A DNA stretch of 64,000 nt from Neopestalotiopsis rosae (GCA_023078685.1 JALGAS010000002.1:5952001-6016000), one strand, 5' to 3'. Numbered from the stretch's first letter, positions 43,440 to 55,926 are shown. Notes: generated by a model not told the origin, from the sequence alone. Numbers and translations are program-made.

Positions 43440-46400
43440 ATGGCTGCTGAAACCTTTGGTGTTGCCGCCAGCGCTCTTGCTGTCGTCGAGCTCTCTGCCA
43501 AGGTGGTCCAAAAATGTACGCAATACACGCAGGGTGTTTTGGGTGCAAAGGCAGACATTGAGCGCATAACGGATGAGGTTAAAGGCCTCGGGGAGTTGGC
43601 TGCGAGTATCCAGCAACTGTCGAGCAAATCTCCCGCGGAGCTCAACACGCTCCAAAGACTACAGCCTCTTTTGACACAATGTCAATCACGTCTGACAGAG
43701 ATTCAGGCCAGGTTGGAACCCGGCAAGCGGCAGACAGCCATGAAGAAGCTTGGTGTCAGGGCTCTGACGTGGCCTTTCAAGAGTAAGGATACGGAGAAGA
43801 TCATTGCGGACTTGCACCGGTTGACGCAACTTCTTTCCGACGCGATGCAAGTCGATCAGACGTGAGTGAATAGTTTACAACCGCCAGAATCTCCATGTTA
43901 AAGTATCTGGTCAGGGCTATTCTACTTGATATCGACCAGAGGGCGATTCTTGAAAAGCTCCCTGTCGCTGATGGTGCTGCCTACGATTCGCATGCCAACG
44001 AACATAGCCCACAGTGTCTTCCCAACACGCGGGTCGAGGTCTTGCACGAAATCACTCAGTGGGCTGAAGACCCTTCAACACAGCCTGTCTTCTGGTTGAA
44101 CGGCATGGCCGGTACCGGAAAATCGACGATTTCCCGAACACTCGCCGCTGCCTTCAAGACGAGAGGTACCCTCGGAGCTACGTTTTTCTTCAAGAGGGGT
44201 GAAGGTGATCGTGGTAAAGCATCGAGATTATTAACTACGATAGCCGGCCAAATGATACAAGTGGTGCCTTCAATGGCTTGTTATGTCCAGGACGCTCTGA
44301 AAGCTGATGGAACCATCGTCTCCAAAGCTTTACAAGAGCAGTTTGATAAGCTTATCAAAGAACCCATTTCGAAAATTTCGTTCAGCACTTCTTCCTCAAA
44401 TCATTGTTTGATCATAGTTGACGCGCTTGATGAGTGCGAGCAAAAGGAAGATATCGTTAGTCTGATCCGGTTGTTCTCGAAGCAAGGAGCTGGACCTGTG
44501 CAGCTCAAATTCTTCCTTACAAGCCGTCCAGAAATTCAGGCTCGACTTGGGTTCAGTACCGTAGATGGTAAATACTCAAAATATATCCTTCACAAAACCG
44601 CCGAGTCCCAGATAAAACGCGACATCACTGCCTACTTCGAGCACGAGCTTGCACAGATACGGCTGAGATTCAATCAGGACACATTCGAAACAAGTCGACA
44701 ACTACCGACCAATTGGCCCGCTACAGCCGACCTTTGCGATCTTGTTGAGATGGCTATTCCACTGTTCATCTTTGCATCGACCGTCTGCCGGTTCATCGGT
44801 GACGACCGGATGGGAGGCCCAGACCAACAGCTCAATAGGGTTTTGAAATACAAATCACGAAGTCAAGAATCTGCGCTTGACGCGACCTATCTGCCAATAC
44901 TGGATCAGATGGTTGAGGGCCTTACTCTGAGGGATCTTGAGTTGGTCACACAGCGCTTCCATCAGATCGTTGGGTCGATAGTAACCCTTGCGGACCCCTT
45001 GTCCGTCTCTGCACTGGCTCGATTAATTGCTGTTCCGACGGAGACGATAAATGATGTACTTCGAATGCTTCATTCCGTCTTGGACATTCCAAGTTCATGG
45101 CAAGAACCTGTTCGAATGTTTCACTTGTCCTTCCGCGACTTTTTGGTCAATCAAGAGCGGCGGGAAGGTCCATTCTGGATTGATGAGGAGAACATGCATC
45201 GACAGCTGGCCCTAGCGTGCCTAGATATCTTGAAACGCTCACCATTGATTGACGTGCGTGTGATAAAAGACCTCGAAATCAGGAGACAGCTCATGCTGTA
45301 TTGGGACCTGGTCAACACGCCGGTGCCTCTAGAAATCCTATATGCATGTCGGTATTGGGTCTTCCATCTCCAAGGATCAGCCGCGAGTGATTCACTTGCA
45401 CCTCATGTGTGGGAGTTCTGCACGAATCACATCTTACAATGGATAGAAGCAATAACCTGGATGGGCAAACTCCGTGAGGGTTTTGATATGTTGAAGACCC
45501 TTCACTCTGTATTTACGGTACGCAGCCATAATAAGGAGGTTCATTTACTATGCTTACACGTTTTTCAGAGAGAAATCGATTACGAATTATTGGTCCTCTT
45601 GGAAGGCTCAATGCGATTTATTCAAGCAGCATTCTTACAATTAAATCAAGTCCCAACTCAAACGTATGCGTTGGCTTCGGCGTTCTCTCCGATCAATACC
45701 ATCAACCGCGATCTACATAAAAAGAACTTGGTAGAGTGGGCATTCATGGGACGGCAGAGGCCTTTAATTTCTGACCAACACCAACAAATTCACGGGAAAT
45801 GCACTACATCGATCAAGTCGATTACTTTTTCTCCCAGCGGCGAGCTCATGTCGTTTGTGTCCACAGACAGCTCGGTAATCATTTGCTCGGCCAGTACGGG
45901 CGAGCACTTTCAAACGCTTGAAGAGCATTCTGGAATGATCAACGCAGTTTCATTCTCGTCTGACAGCAGGCTTATAGCATTAGCGTCGTCAGACGCAACG
46001 ATTACTCTTTGGTCTGTTCAGTCGGCCAGGCGCGTACAAACTCTCATGGGGCACTCAAAATCAGTCGACGCTGTTGCATTCTCTCCCAACGGTAGATTTA
46101 TCGTGTCGAAGTCTGCCTTGCCTCAAATCATTTTATGGGCGATTGATGAGACTGGGCGCTGGGAAATGCTACAGAGTCTTCTGTTACGTGGTACGAATTG
46201 GAACGGGCCCGACACTCAGAATTTTCTATACTCACTGGATGCAAACGATCATTGGAAACTCAACCGAGGTATAACTGGATCACACCAGGGCCATATGGAT
46301 GGACGCTGCACCCTAGTTCATGGTGGTCCTGAAGATGCCGGACTTTGTTATTCTGCCGATGCTACTATGAGAACATGCAGTATTCTGTCGCAGACCCATA

Positions 46401-46720
46401 ACGTGACGATATTTAGATCCTCCGATGAGGGTGATCAGTGCCGGACAATCCAACCCTCAGCTCAGATTGGAACGGTCACATGTAAGCCTAACGGCCAGCT
46501 TGCAGCTTTGGTCTTTACCAATTCTACGGTGATTCTATGGGCGGGTCACCCGGCTGAGATTCTATATGCCACCCACGCGTCGGAAGCCATAGGGATTCCG
46601 TCCGACGCTCCTATGAGTCCGGCGAATTATCCGTCCTATGTTACCGACACCACTAAGGACCGAATCTCGTTGCTTGCATTTTCGCCCGACAGTAGTCAAG
46701 TCGCGTGCATCATTCGATAG
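43440..46720 (+). CDS. NLR-type STAND protein: N-terminal fungal domain, NACHT, degenerate WD40
   Basis: Intracellular receptor-like ATPase of the type used in fungal non-self recognition. Exons 43440-43861 and 43915-46720, up to 1075 aa. The first 135 residues (AAETFGVAASALAVVELSAK) resemble the alpha-helical N-terminal domain of fungal STAND proteins. NACHT: Walker A GMAGTGKST at residues 204-212, Walker B LIIVDALDECE near 306-316, then LTSRPEIQ and FHLSFRDFL. From about residue 776 a few WD40-like repeats occur (ITFSPSGELMSFVSTD, VSFSSDSRLIALASSD, VAFSPNGRFIVSKS). The protein stops in mid-repeat style at AFSPDSSQVACIIR, so the repeat array is short or truncated. A 51-nt in-frame stretch at 45518-45568 has intron signals and may be spliced, giving 1058 aa. 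Confidence 0.85.
45518..45568 (+). other. Possible stop-free 51-nt intron inside the NLR coding sequence
   Basis: Starts GTACGC, contains a branch-like GCTTACAC and ends TTTTTCAG. Its length is 17 codons with no in-frame stop, so splicing or retention both keep the frame. The encoded segment (VRSHNKEVHLLC) looks unlike the surrounding alpha-helical sequence, which favours an intron. Confidence 0.55.
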
Positions 46721-47762
46721 CCCGCCAATCCAACCGGCAGCCAAAACGAGCAGGACTCACGAGAGGCATACCGCAATATGGTCGATGGGGATATCATTTC
46801 GATTTATTTGCCAATTTCACAAGAAAAATGGCCAATATGGTAGATCTCATTTTCGCGTCTCCTGTCATGTATCCGTAATTTTTTCTGTTTATATGGAGGG
46901 AGGGAGACCTTGAGTTGTTGCCAAGACAGGCCATCACGGACAAATTCGTGTTCCCCGACGAGTCATCAAGATTAAATCATTGCTTATGTCTTTCAATGAG
47001 GGAACGATACAGTCGCCGATGAATGTTCTAATTGTTCTTTGTCAGCTTCTGGCTAGTTCATAGCACATTGATCATGGCCTCGAGCTGAACTGATGTTGTG
47101 TCTGCTTACACGCGAGTTATGTACGTGCATAAATTAGTTGGGCTTCTTGTCCCAGCTTTGGAATCATGTTCGTTTTCTCCCCATCTTGCTACATTTTATT
47201 CTAGTGATCCGTTTATTCATCCTGTAATTCAAATTCAACTAAATGCATGATCATGTTTAGAGTCATGTTACATAGTACGATATGTTGAGTCTTGACCAGG
47301 GCAGGCTCAGATCCATACTAGTGCGCTGCATAGTATGACAGCTGTGGATCCCGGTCTCGGAGCATCGCCAGCTGCTGGGAATAAGTTCTTCACCAACAAC
47401 ATTGATGAGACTAGACTAGCACCAGCCTCTCTAGCACCAGATCTTTGTCATTGAATTTGGATGACAATAGTTGACAATCTTGCGATAGTGACAATCCATT
47501 GAGTCACGTCCATTCGGATTATAATATATTGGACCTCAAGTAAGTCAATTGCATGTTTACAAGGCAGTTTCTCGCAGTATCCATGAGCCAATGCCAAAAG
47601 ATCGAAAGTATTCGTAATACCTGACCGCTCATAGGTTCAATCATCCCATCCTCATCACTTATACAGCTATCGACTAGGTACGCTGGGCCTGGTGATATCA
47701 TTGCCCAATCGTGCTTCCACTTTCGAGCTGTTGAGCAAGTCCAGCAATCGTCGTTGCCCAAA
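46721..47762. other. Intergenic region upstream of the ornithine carbamoyltransferase gene
   Basis: About 1 kb, AT-rich. A TGAGTCA site lies at 47500-47506. No gene is supported. Confidence 0.5.
47500..47506. promoter_or_regulatory. Putative Gcn4/CPC1 site upstream of ornithine carbamoyltransferase
   Basis: TGAGTCA, a perfect match to the palindromic bZIP site of cross-pathway amino-acid control, about 257 bp upstream of the ATG. Binding is inferred from motif and pathway only. Confidence 0.5.
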
Positions 47763-48897
47763 ATGAGGTATTCCAGCTTCCGCCTTGCCAAGGGCGTGTT
47801 TGGCAACATCCAGAGCCGCAGCTACTCGTCGCTCGGCGGATCGACCAAGTCGCGCCACCTCATGTCGATTGCAGACCTGAGTCGCGACGAGTTCTCGCAG
47901 CTGGTGCTCAACGCCGCCAAGCACAAGCAGGCCGTAAAGTCGGGCAACACGCCCGCGTCGCTGAGCACCAGCCTGTCGGGTCGCACCGTCGCCATGATGT
48001 TCAGCAAGCGCAGCACCCGCACCCGCGTGTCCACCGAGGCCGCCGTCAAGATCATGGGCGGGCACCCCATGTTCCTGGGCAAGGACGACATACAGCTCGG
48101 CGTCAACGAGTCCCTGTACGACACGTCGCGCGTCATCTCGTCCATGACGGCCTGCATGGTGGCCCGCGTGGGCGCCCACGCCGACGTGACGGGTCTGGCC
48201 AAGGACTCGGACGTGCCCGTCATCAACGCCCTGTCCGAAGACTTTCACCCCTTGCAGACCATTGCCGATTTCCTCACCATTTACGAGTCCGCCCCCAAGG
48301 CTGGCGGAAGCGACCTGGTGCCCTCCGGTCTCAAGGTCGCCTGGGTAGGCGACGCCAACAACGTCCTGTTCGACCTGGCCATCGCCTGCGTCAAGCTGGG
48401 CGTGGACATTTCCGTGGCCTCGCCCAAGGGCTACGAGATCCCCGCCGCCATGCGGGACCTGATCGAGTCGCAAGGCGACGGCGTGTCCAAGCCGGGCAGG
48501 CTGACGACGACGACGGAGCCCTCCGGGGCCGTCCGCGACGCCGACTACCTCGTGACCGACACGTGGGTGTCCATGGGCCAGGAGGCCGAGAGCAAGAGGC
48601 GCCTCGCCGACTTTGCCGGGTTCCAGATCACCAACCGCATGGCGGCCGACGGCCGGGCCAAGCCCGACTGGAAGTTCCTGCACTGCCTCCCCCGCCACCC
48701 CGAGGAGGTGGCCGACGAGGTCTTTTACTCTGACCGCTCGCTCGTCTTCCAGGAGGCCGAGAACCGACTGTGGGCTGCTGTTGGTAAGTTTTTACCTATA
48801 TCTCTGATGTCTTTTACTTGTCTTTATGAATATGCCAACTAATATTTTTACAGCTGCTCTCGAGGCTTTCGTCGTGAACAAGGGCAAGATTCTGTAA
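47763..48897 (+). CDS. argB: Ornithine carbamoyltransferase, mitochondrial
   Basis: Makes citrulline from ornithine and carbamoyl phosphate in arginine synthesis, in the mitochondrial matrix. Two exons, 47763-48783 and 48854-48897, phase 1, 354 aa. The first 25 or so residues (RYSSFRLAKGVFGNIQSRSY) form a basic mitochondrial presequence. Carbamoyl-phosphate motif FSKRSTRTRVS, HPLQTIADFLT and the ornithine-binding HCLPRHPEEVADEVFY are intact. The gene is very GC-rich, so long antisense frames arise. Known as ARG3 in yeast and arg-12 in Neurospora. Convergent with the ILV6-type gene. Confidence 0.96.
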
Positions 48898-49221
48898 AAT
48901 CGGAAAACAATACATAATGACATGGCAATTCAGATAGGAGAGGCGTCTAAAAATGAAAAGGCGGTTTTAATGTTAGATTTTGGCGATTCACAACACGGAA
49001 ATCCAGCTGCACGTTTGCACACTTTGAGATAATTTTCATGTTTGCAATGAAGCTTTCGGTGAATTGTTCCGAGGTATATGAATTTACCAGGGAAATTACT
49101 ACATGTGATCTTTTTTTTGCTCTAAACAGAAACGGGTTGCAAAAAATACCGACCCAGCCTTAAAAAACAACGCCACAAAAGATTTGCCAATCACACACAT
49201 AAAAAAGAGATTTGGCTTCTT
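48898..49221. other. Short convergent intergenic region
   Basis: 324 bp between the stop codons of the arginine and branched-chain amino-acid genes. AT-rich; the 3' UTRs probably occupy all of it. Confidence 0.55.
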
Positions 49222-50266
49222 TTAACCGGGAGGAAGTTGGCTGGCATCGACAATCTCATCGGCGTCCTTGACCTGGAGGGCCTCCTCATCAGGTCCGTAC
49301 AGCGGAGAACGAGGCAGGGCCATCAGACCGGTCCGGGTCGACTCCAGGATACCAAAGGGAGCAATGAGCTTGAGGAAAGAGTTGATTCGGACAGGCTTGG
49401 CGGAGCTGGAGAAAAGAAAGGATGATATGATTAGCGGCTGTCATTGAAATACACGAATTTGAGAAAGTCAAAAATGAACATTAACAGGGGAAAACTCACA
49501 TCTCGACAATGCAGCTGGTGGTGCTGATATCCAGAACCTTGCCGCCAAACTGGTGGGCAAAGTAGGTAATGGACTTCAAGTGCTCGTGCTTGAGACGCAG
49601 GGCCTGCGAGGCGACGAGCTTGCTGGGGTGGAAGTCCTCGGCGACGTCAGCCAGGGCGCGGTCGCCCTCGAGAACAGAAGACTCGGTCTCCTGGGTAATC
49701 TCGCGGTGGTGGGCGAGCAGCTCCTCAAAGTACTCGGGGCCGAGGATGTTGATCTTGGCCAGGAGGAGCTCGCGCTGGACGAGCGGGCTATTCGTGTAGT
49801 CGAGCACAGCCCAGACGGGGACCAGGTCCTCGAGCTGGCGGCGGGCCTGCTCGACGACGCCGTCCTGACCCGTGAGGACAATGGTCATGCGGGAGAGGTC
49901 CTCGACCTCGGTGCTGCAGACGACGAGGGAGTCAATGTTGAAGCCGCGGGCGGCGAGGATGCCCGAGACGCGCGAGAGCACACCGGGCTCGTTCTGGACC
50001 AGACAGTTGAGGATGTGGCGCTTGGGGGGCGCGGTGGACGGGGTCGGGGTCTCGTAGAGGATGTTGGAGACGGCGGCCTGGGCGGACCAGGGCGAGGGCG
50101 AGTCGCTGGTGGGCAGAGGCTGGGAGCGGCGGCGGCTGGCCTTGTAGGCCATGGCCGAGGTCGAGCTGCTCGAGTTCCATCGCGAGGGCGCGGCGGAGGA
50201 GCGCACGGCGCCGGCGGCAGCTCTGAGCGAGGCCGCGGCGGGCTTGAGAAAGCTGCGGGATGCCAT
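49222..50266 (-). CDS. ILV6: Acetolactate synthase regulatory (small) subunit
   Basis: Mitochondrial regulatory subunit that activates acetolactate synthase and confers valine feedback in isoleucine/valine synthesis. Two exons on the minus strand, 50266-49500 and 49405-49222, phase 2, 316 aa. A Ser/Ala/Arg-rich mitochondrial presequence comes first (MASRSFLKPAAASLRAAAG). The ACT domain starts at about residue 82: HILNCLVQNEPGVLSRVSGI, GFNIDSLVVCSTEV, MTIVLTG. The C-terminal family block is FAHQFGGKVLDIS, and splicing restores EISAKPVRINSFLKL. A TGAGTCA lies 132 bp upstream. Confidence 0.95.
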
Positions 50267-51040
50267 CTTCTCTCTTTCCTAGTGGTCGTTTTCCGTGCCG
50301 TCGACCAAGAGAAGTCAGGTATCCTCACTCGTGCCTCCTTCAATTGGGTTGGCGTTGATCAATTGGCTTCAGATATCTCAGATATCAAGGCCAAACTTGA
50401 GTCAAAAATTTTGGGCAAGGACAAGTCCTCGGCCGGCCAAAGGAGGTAGAGCTGCGATAGCGGAGGCAGGGTCGGCCAAGGATTATCTCGGGAGCACAGA
50501 CCAAGATGACCACGCGCACTTCTCCGTAAATTTCCTGGAGACATGGAGCGCTACGTCTATAATTAGTGTTTCTTTTGGGTAAGATGATGGATGGATCTGT
50601 ATAGTCTTGGAATGATCTATTTCAAGTCGGGTCGAAAATGTATTAATTGGACAAGAGACAGCTTAATGTGTTTTCAATTTGCATCAGGACTGACATGACC
50701 GGCTTACTATTGAGCAAGAAGCCTACAGGGTCTCAATACAACTCGACTGACGCATCTCCAATCACTGAGATAACCTAGGTTGAGGGACCTGCGTTTTTCC
50801 TAATCGGGACAAACCCTTAGCCGGCGCCGGAACTGGTCATGGCAATCGGATACCGACCGACTGGCTCTTGACCATTGACATGGCACAGCATCCCATGGGT
50901 TATACTTTTATCATATATATAAATATATCACTAAATGATTCATCAGCCATCAAAATACTATATTCTCTGTGTATGCCCCGTTATATTTCATGTGTATTTG
51001 CATGTGTATTCGTATCCTTGCATCGTGTTGTAGGATGAAT
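50267..51040. other. Intergenic region upstream of ILV6
   Basis: About 770 bp. Apart from the TGAGTCA at 50398-50404 and an AT-rich block around 50905-50990, nothing is seen. Confidence 0.5.
50398..50404. promoter_or_regulatory. Putative Gcn4/CPC1 site upstream of ILV6
   Basis: TGAGTCA, 132 bp upstream of the ILV6-type start codon, matching the bZIP site of cross-pathway control. Not experimentally supported here. Confidence 0.5.
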
Positions 51041-52248
51041 TCATGCAGGTATTGTTACAACAGCCCTACCCGTAATTCCGCCAACCTTTAATTTCTCGAT
51101 AATCTCTGGAGTGCATTTGAAGTCGAAGACCTCAATAGCAGGTGCAATTCTGCCCGCCGCTGCATGCCCGAGCAACTCTTCCATTTGCTGTTCCGTACCT
51201 ACAGAGGACCCCTTGATTGTGATACCTTGATTGATTGCATGTTAGCCTAGATTTATATTCCAACTCTTCTCACGGGATTTTGTAACTCACCTCGGGCCAC
51301 GCATACTGTAGCAGATATCGGAAACTGAAAATCGAGCTGCGGCAATCCCACACAGACAATGACCCCCATGTTGCGCACAAGTTTTGGAGCAATTTCAAAG
51401 GCACTCGTGGTTCCAGGGACGACCAAGACGCCGTGAGCCCCCTCGCCACCCGTGATTTCTTTTACTCTCGCCTCGACATCCTCCTCATTATAGTCAATAA
51501 AGGCTTCGGCATCACAGGAAAGACTCAGCGCGCGCTTATCCTGTCCCGCATCCACAGCAATGACGCGGAACTTGTTCAGCCGAGCCGCAACCTGCACGCC
51601 AATGTGGCCGAGTCCGCCGCCAGCGCCCAACATGACCACCCAGTCGCCCGCTCGCAGTTCCGGGCCCAGCTTGGCCATGGCCCCAGCCATGGTGACGCCC
51701 GCGCAGAGCAGAGGGGCCGCGACCTCGCTGGCGAGCCCCTCTGGTATCCTCGTCACGTATCGAGCGTCCGCCACGACGTACTGCTGCAGCGTCCCGGCCT
51801 TGGTGCGCCCCGTGTTGTCCTGCTTTGGGCAGCTGTGCGCGCATCCCCGCCGACACAAGGAGCACTCGCCGCAGGCGCTGTAGAGCCACTTGACCCCCAC
51901 CCTGGCGTCGACCATGGACTCGCTGACGCCCTCGCCAACCTCGACGACGGTCCCGACGCCCTCGTGGCCTACTACGGTCTGGTAGGCGCCCCAGCCGAGA
52001 AGTGCACGGATTTCTGAGCCGCTGTTTTACCACAAACCATCGTTGGTGTCAGTAAAATGCTAAAAGAATCTGAAATGTGTAATTCGAGTCGGGTGACTTT
52101 ACCAGATTCCACTGTGCGTCAATTTCACTAGGACCTCATTCTTCCCTGGTTTACCGACCATCGCGTCGTTTCGAATGTCGACACTACCATTAGGCCCGGC
52201 ATTGATAATGACGGCTGCGGTTTGTTTTTTTGGTGTCGAGAATGCCAT
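51041..52248 (-). CDS. Zinc-dependent alcohol dehydrogenase (medium-chain)
   Basis: Oxidises or reduces alcohols and aldehydes with NAD(P)(H); the substrate is not certain. Three exons on the minus strand: 52248-52103, 52021-51291 and 51225-51041, 353 aa, standard length. Catalytic zinc ligands: Cys restored by splicing in SGIWCGSE and His in VVGHEGVG. The structural zinc cluster is CGECSLCRRGCAHSC. The Rossmann fold has VMLGAGGGLGHIGVQVAA. The domain order is that of fungal ADH1-type enzymes. No targeting signal is obvious, so it is probably cytosolic. Confidence 0.92.
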
Positions 52249-52955
52249 TGTGATGATATTGGGATTTGTGGAATAGTCGTTCAATCACTAAAAGCAGCTT
52301 TTCTACTCAATCTTTATTTGAGACTTCAGAAGCTGGTGATAGTGAACGAGGTCGGCACGAATACCGTGGTTCCGTCTGAGAGCACTGGAACTAGTAGGTT
52401 AGGTTACTGTTAGGCACAATGTCTACCGTAGCTTTATAGAGTTATGTTCATGCTTATTTCGCGGTTTCGCGGAGTAGACAAGTCGCGAAGTCGAGGTCAG
52501 GCCACTGCCGATTCTCAGTGCCGTAGGACGTGAAGCATCTCATTGGTCAGACCTCCACAAAATACTGGACAGCCTATAGTGATGGGGGATGACCAACTAT
52601 GATATGGACAAAGACGCTTCTCTAAGTGGCCCGTGGGAATAGGGCGCTAGAATTTCTCCACGATGCGGGGAGAAATGCTAGGGATGTAATCATTAATATC
52701 TCTCCGTTCATGTGAGTTGATTACGAGAATGCGCACAGTAAGACATCATATCGAGAGGAAGAACTTGGAAAAATGTCGTATCGAATCTCTGATCGTCAAC
52801 ATAAATCGTTCGGCGGTGTAGACGTAATCTTTATTTATTATCTCTTGCCCACTCGCTAGTCGCAATTTGCTCAAGTATGCCACGGGGTATTTCCTCTCAT
52901 CACACTATTGTCCCAAGTTTTCAACAAAGTCTTCCATAGAGGAAGCTTTGTTGCT
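52249..52955. other. Intergenic region between two minus-strand genes
   Basis: About 700 bp; no supported gene, RNA or repeat. Confidence 0.5.
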
Positions 52956-54740
52956 CTAATCACTTTCTCCCTTGGACCCAGCCTTGACCGGAGTCTCTGT
53001 ACTCTGATGCAAAACCGGCTCGTCAGGCGCACCCAAACCAGTCTGACCAAAGTGCCTCACCACGAGCCAAGCCGGCACAATGGCGAGGGCCCAGAAGCCA
53101 AAGTTGAGGTAGATGGCGCCGACCTGGGCAAAGAGCTGGATCGACGTGAGGCCGTAGCTCACGGCCTGCCAGGCCGACTCGGTGCCGCGGAGCAGGGCGG
53201 CGTAGCGGATCACCTCGGCCTCGCCGTTGGCGAGATTGGTGACGATGAAGTATCTGGATGTACTCGCGGTTAGTGTTCTGATACTCTGCGACCAAAAGCC
53301 GACGGGGCAAAGTGAAAGCAATAGGATATTAAAAAGAAAAGAAAAAATGGCTCACAGAAAAAGGTAGTTGATCTGGAATCCAATCGTGTGCATGATGTAA
53401 ACGGCGAATGCGGCCCCGAACCCGGGCGTCGACCAGTCGTAGACGGGCTTCTCGACGCGGAACCGCGTGGCCAACACGGTGATCCACAGCCACCAGGCGC
53501 CCTGGGTGACGACGAGGAACCAAAAGGTCGAGCGCGTACGCAGCTTGAGCGAGAACCTTGTGCGGTCGAGGTAGTTCTGTTTTTGGAGAGACGCAAAGAT
53601 ATTAGCCATTTGTTTCTATTCTCCTACTCGTCCTTTTCTTTGGTGATACGTACTCCTAGGAGGTTTCCGGCAATAATGGCGCTGATACCGGAAAGGAACG
53701 ATCCAAGAGCTCGAGCTCTGACAGTGAACCATACTATGAATCCAGTAAGTCTCTCAAAGTTCCAGTCACTTTGCGAGGGTAAGTGGACTCACGAGCGAGA
53801 TACGAGAAGAAGACGGCCTCGGAGAAGACGGCTTGTCCAATCCACAGGACAATAAGCAGAAACTTGGGCTTGAAGAAATCCTTGGTAGTCTCCTTGACCT
53901 CGTGCCAGGGGTTTTCCAGGATGGCCAGGGACACCCTCTTGCCGTCCTGGCGCTCGACCTGCTCGGGCTTATTGAGCAGCAGGGCGACAAAGGGGCCCGT
54001 GGCCTGCAGCGCGATGAAGACGAGGTAGACGGTGTAGCTGACGGAGCCGGCCTCATCGCGGCCCGCGTTGATGCCCAGGTTGATGGCGCCGCCAAGGATC
54101 TGGCCGCACAGGCGGTACGTCAGCCAGTAGCCCAGGGCCTTGCCGCGGTTCCAGGGCTCCGGGTAGGCAATGGCGATGGCGGCCTCGGCCATCCAGAAGA
54201 TGCCGGCCGAGATGCCGCAGAGGGCGGCGCCGAGGAGCACGAACCACTCGTTGCCGAAGCGGTTGTTGGTGTAGAGGCCGGCGGCATAGGGTGCGTATCC
54301 TATACTGTAAATACACATGGACGATTAGTTTCTATTCTGTTTTATGACATGCCGTGGGATATTTGGCGATCATGATCTAATGCTTACGTTCCGACTATCA
54401 AAGCTCCCTTGATACCGATATAGTGCACAATCACACTGGAAAAGTAGCAAGACACCACCATTAGACAAAACGTCAGTGCATTGGCAGCATTGATGAGCTC
54501 TGTCGAGGCTGCTCCTCCGGCACCAAGGGAGTTCATGGCTCCCCAGATACCAGGGGCGGCGAGGTTACACAGCCCCAGTATCGTCATGTTATAAAACGTC
54601 GACCGATTCCATTTTACTGTTTGTTCATTATTTTAGTACAAGTGCTTGAATCAGATATTCATTTTTTGCTCACCTGCGTGACGCTCCGACTTGGGCGGTT
54701 TGGCCTCGTCAATAACGAGCTGATCTGATCCTGCCGTCAT
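52956..54740 (-). CDS. UNC93-like / MFS-type membrane transporter
   Basis: Six exons on the minus strand: 54740-54674, 54616-54388, 54304-53793, 53733-53654, 53576-53356 and 53253-52956, 468 aa, all in frame. A short polar N-terminus is followed by about eleven hydrophobic segments, for example LTFCLMVVSCYFSSVIVHYI, FVLLGAALCGISAGIFWMAE and AAFAVYIMHTIGFQINYLF. GNEWFVLLGAALCGISAG and NRGKALGYWLTYRLCGQILG are typical of fungal UNC93-like (DUF895) proteins, related to the major facilitator superfamily. The substrate is unknown. The tail is polar (QSTETPVKAGSKGE). Confidence 0.87.
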
Positions 54741-55425
54741 CTTGACAGTGTCTGTTGAACTCTGGCGATACAATACACTCGATCCTTCTGATCAAGATCC
54801 TGGGTTTTGCACGAGAAGTGAAGGCATCTACCTATTTCACATAAATATAGCAGGACACAATTGATATACATATAGATTCATTCTCTAACCCCCAAGCGAC
54901 CTCGGTAGTTCTGCTAGTAGTGTTGCGAATAACGCCATATCGGCCAGGAGTGGATCGCCATGCAGCCATCGCACACAATTCACCCATGCCAGCACGTCAT
55001 TACCCAAGCGTGCTCACCCCGAGTAAAATAGAGGACCGGCGCCCTTGTTAAAGTTCAGCTCAGCGATTCTGTACAGAGAATAAATTTGCTTAAAAAGATA
55101 AGAAGCGGTAAGTACTGTGAAGAGAATGAAAAGAATCAAGGATGTTGGCGGCGTAGTAGGCGATTGTCTCACTGTCCGGCATATAAGTCGGGTATCACGA
55201 TCTAGGGTCGCATTTTTGCTTGCCGACTCGCTAAACATGGCAGTCAAGTATCATTGATGTAAAATAGAGGCGTAACTGGCCTCGGAGGCCAAGACAAAGA
55301 TTTTTCATGTCAAAGTTACCGGCCGAGTGGTTCCATCGGAATGGCTTGCTGACAGTATTTCGGGAGATGTGTTTCGACAGGTTACATGAGCCCAACATTG
55401 TACATAAGCGACGCACCTAAGCGAC
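54741..55425. other. Intergenic region
   Basis: About 700 bp upstream of the transporter gene. No supported feature. Confidence 0.45.
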
Positions 55426-55746
55426 CTAACAACGATTTGCCCCCGGCAGCGGCCCAAATGCCCAGATATCTTTGAAAACAATCGGGCTAGTCAGTGCTTT
55501 CCTTCGACCAGGGACTACATCTCCTGCAGCCCACCCCCAAAACCGCTCCGCCGCCTCCCTGGGTCTCGGCGGATTGCGAAGAATCACGACACCACGAGGT
55601 CGTCCGGGTACCCTGACTAAGAATAAGAGCCGTGCGTGGTTCCGCTCCCAATGGTCACGGATGATGGTTTCCATTCGCGTCCATCGGCCGTGGTCTGGAT
55701 CTAAGTGTTTGAGTCCTTCTGTATCCCGATAAGGCTCGAGGCTCAA
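55426..55746 (-). CDS. Doubtful small hypothetical protein, 106 aa
   Basis: Open frame on the minus strand starting MSLEPYRDTEGLKHLD, rich in Arg, Pro and Trp, with no domain, signal peptide or membrane segment. No intron is evident. It lies between the transporter and Sec6 and could be a chance frame in GC-rich DNA. Listed only because it is the sole substantial frame in the gap. Confidence 0.2.
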   Translation of the reverse strand: MSLEPYRDTEGLKHLDPDHGRWTRMETIIRDHWERNHARLLFLVRVPGRPRGVVILRNPPRPREAAERFWGWAAGDVVPGRRKALTSPIVFKDIWAFGPLPGANRC

Positions 55747-55926
55747 GGCAAATTAGGAATATGCGGTATATGCCTTACACACAGAAAGTAAGGAAGAGCT
55801 CAAGCGCGGAAGCACCATCACCAGACTTGTGCATATGTAGTGAGCCAGACAGTCCAAGCGAGATACACTCAGAACCACCGACATGTTTTGGTATCATAAA
55901 CTTCATCATTAATAAAATCTGCTGCT

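Noticed and set aside
46721..46840. About 40 open codons after the TAG of the NLR gene
   Set aside because: Short enough for chance, no WD40 continuation, and the context is not a known leaky stop.
47667..48698. 343-codon open frame antisense to ornithine carbamoyltransferase
   Set aside because: The same GC-driven artefact; low-complexity His/Gly/Val-rich product with no domain.
49553..50449. 298-codon open frame antisense to ILV6
   Set aside because: Composition artefact of the opposite strand; no domain.
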